Shown here: piece after piece, positions 62,992 through 64,000 of the stretch
Layout of the letters: every line of letters begins with the position of its first letter
How positions within the stretch are numbered: position 1 is the stretch's first letter
Source of the DNA: Alphaproteobacteria bacterium MarineAlpha11_Bin1
Lineage (GTDB): Bacteria > Pseudomonadota > Alphaproteobacteria > MPNO01 > UBA830
Assembly: GCA_002937455.1 (NCBI GenBank)
Contig: PTJZ01000004.1
Span: forward strand, 171,298-235,297
DNA: 64,000 nucleotides
Direction of reading: 5' to 3'
The notes under the pieces: model-generated
What the model saw: the letters and a program-made list of their open reading frames with translations, nothing else
Told to the model about the DNA's origin: nothing
Databases searched by the model: none
Made by a program: the position numbers and the translations under genes

Positions 62992-64000
62992 GGAGATACG
63001 ACGCAGCGCGCTGATCACCCGACCCCGAGACGACTCGGGGGTTCTCGCAGAATCTCTCGAGCGCCGCGGCATCATTCCGGTGCTGGCGCCTATGATGCTG
63101 GCAGAGTTCTTCGAAGAAGATATCGAGGGAGACCTCAATGCGTCCCAGGCAGTATTATTCACAAGTCGTAATGGGGTACGGAGTTTTTCCCGAGTGTCCG
63201 CCCGGCGAAATATTCCAGTTTTTGCTGTCGGAGATTCAACCAGCGACCTTGCAAAAGACATAGGTTTCGAAGTAGTCGAAAGCGCCTCTGGTAACAGTAC
63301 CGATTTGGTGAAACTTGTCACTGAGAAACTATCGCCGGGGCGAGGCCAACTGTTGCATATCACTGGAAGAACGGTGGCGGGTGATTTGTCAGGATCGCTC
63401 TCTGCAGGTGGATTTAAGGTTGTTCGCCGCACGCTTTACGAAGCGAAACCTGTTTCCGTTCTCTCGGAGAAAGCCTCGGCCGCTATTAAAAACCAAGAAA
63501 TCGACTATGTTTTATTTTTTTCCCCACGTACTGCCGTTCTTTTCACTAAACTTGTCGCGGAGGCCGGCCTGACGTCTAATTGCCGTAACCTAGAAGCGAT
63601 CTGCCTCTCCGAGGCTGTGGCGGCGGAACTTTCGCCGAATGAGTGGAAAGTTAGGCGTATAGCATATGAACCGACGACGGATTCACTTCTCTGTTCAATA
63701 GATGATGCTCTTGGCAACGGGTATCCGGGTTCCAAAACTATGTCAGGCATCGAGTCCGATTCCCTCGATCTCACTCCATTACGGAGAGCTATAGAGCGCG
63801 CCAAGGTTGGGGCCGGGAAATCAGTTCAGTCCGTTCCGCCATCACAACCTGCGCCGAAGGTCGAGACTAAACGTATCCCACTCGGTAATCCGGTTGATCC
63901 AGAGCCGTCATCCGGCGATGATGATATTCCAAAATCCGAGAGTCTTATGACAGTTCAATCTAACGAAAAGCAGGAGCAATCTAGTCCCGGACAGGAAACT
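62984..64000 (+). CDS. hemD: Uroporphyrinogen-III synthase with C-terminal extension, cut by window end
   Basis: The frame opens at ATG 62984 and stays open for 339 codons to the edge. Residues 1-250 are HemD: SALITRPRDDSGVLAESLERRG, QAVLFTSRNGVRSF, and DYVLFFSPRTAVLF. It closes and inverts the D ring of hydroxymethylbilane. After about residue 260 comes a Pro-, Ser- and acid-rich linker (VPPSQPAPKVETKRI, PEPSSGDDDIPKSE) longer than normal HemD. This suggests fusion to a further domain; in Alphaproteobacteria a mitofilin-like membrane protein often follows hemD. The end is not visible. Confidence 0.88.
   Translation, partial: MNREIRRSALITRPRDDSGVLAESLERRGIIPVLAPMMLAEFFEEDIEGDLNASQAVLFTSRNGVRSFSRVSARRNIPVFAVGDSTSDLAKDIGFEVVESASGNSTDLVKLVTEKLSPGRGQLLHITGRTVAGDLSGSLSAGGFKVVRRTLYEAKPVSVLSEKASAAIKNQEIDYVLFFSPRTAVLFTKLVAEAGLTSNCRNLEAICLSEAVAAELSPNEWKVRRIAYEPTTDSLLCSIDDALGNGYPGSKTMSGIESDSLDLTPLRRAIERAKVGAGKSVQSVPPSQPAPKVETKRIPLGNPVDPEPSSGDDDIPKSESLMTVQSNEKQEQSSPGQET

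Noticed and set aside
1..64000. CRISPR arrays, rRNA, tRNA, insertion sequences and prophage genes
   Set aside because: Looked for in the gene-free stretches; no regular repeat-spacer pattern, cloverleaf, transposase or phage motif was recognised.

Overview
The window looks like chromosomal DNA of an alphaproteobacterium, probably a free-living Rhodospirillales-like one. The best evidence is the right-hand 18 kb: tsaD divergent from hemC-hemD, gpsA next to tsaD with an EVE-domain gene nearby, rsmB near a heparinase II/III gene, and a DUF1674/SdhAF4 gene. The left 45 kb is one large surface-glycan locus, almost entirely on the minus strand with genes chained by ATGA overlaps. No tRNA, rRNA, CRISPR array, transposase or integrase was seen.

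Region 1 (1-12541) is a pseudaminic-acid (nonulosonate) locus. In transcription order it holds pseB, pseC, hisH2, a fused hisF2-pseA amidotransferase, an spsF-type cytidylyltransferase, a fused pseG-pseH, an ATP-grasp ligase, a TylF-type methyltransferase, pseI and a short-chain dehydrogenase cut by the window edge. One gene, a LIC12162-family putative transferase, is inverted in the middle. Together the genes can turn UDP-GlcNAc into an activated, acetamidino-type pseudaminic acid, with two further possible decorations (ligase, methyltransferase). Upstream (12692-13888) sit an RfaH/NusG-like antiterminator and a winged-helix regulator, the expected controllers of such a long operon.

Region 2 (14073-19008) is visibly richer in A+T. 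A lone APS-kinase-like gene faces a minus-strand operon phnD-phnC-phnE plus a 453-residue enzyme that I recognise as a 2-hydroxyethylphosphonate dioxygenase (HEPD/MpnS family) with its 2-His-1-Glu iron site. No phosphonate biosynthesis gene is present, so this reads as an importer coupled to an oxidative C-C-cleaving enzyme. It is the most unusual unit of the window.

Region 3 (19288-44759) carries glycan assembly genes. A PAPS and sulfation module (sat, APS kinase, sulfotransferase) is accompanied by an asparagine-synthetase-like protein, an ABC exporter, two TIGR04372 glycosyltransferases, several methyltransferases, a WbuC cupin and a DegT aminotransferase. A heptose module follows: split transketolase, transaldolase, GmhA-like isomerase, GmhB phosphatase, and a nucleotidyltransferase-PfkB kinase fused in the opposite order to HldE, plus epimerases. 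Two neighbouring NAD-type sugar enzymes lack their usual catalytic residues. A broken radical-SAM gene lies between the two glycosyltransferases.

Region 4 (44760-46693) is a 650-bp gene-free stretch with several inverted repeats, followed by a UDP-HexNAc 6-dehydrogenase gene on the plus strand.

Region 5 (46737-64000) is mostly housekeeping: heparinase-like protein, rpe, rsmB, a Wzx-type flippase, SdhAF4, acs, a Rieske protein, an EVE protein, a flavin monooxygenase, gpsA, an oxygenase of the TIGR02466 type, an alpha/beta hydrolase, a cupin, tsaD, hemC and a long hemD running off the end.

All assignments come from reading the sequence and from remembered family motifs. No search was run, so enzyme specificities are inferences.
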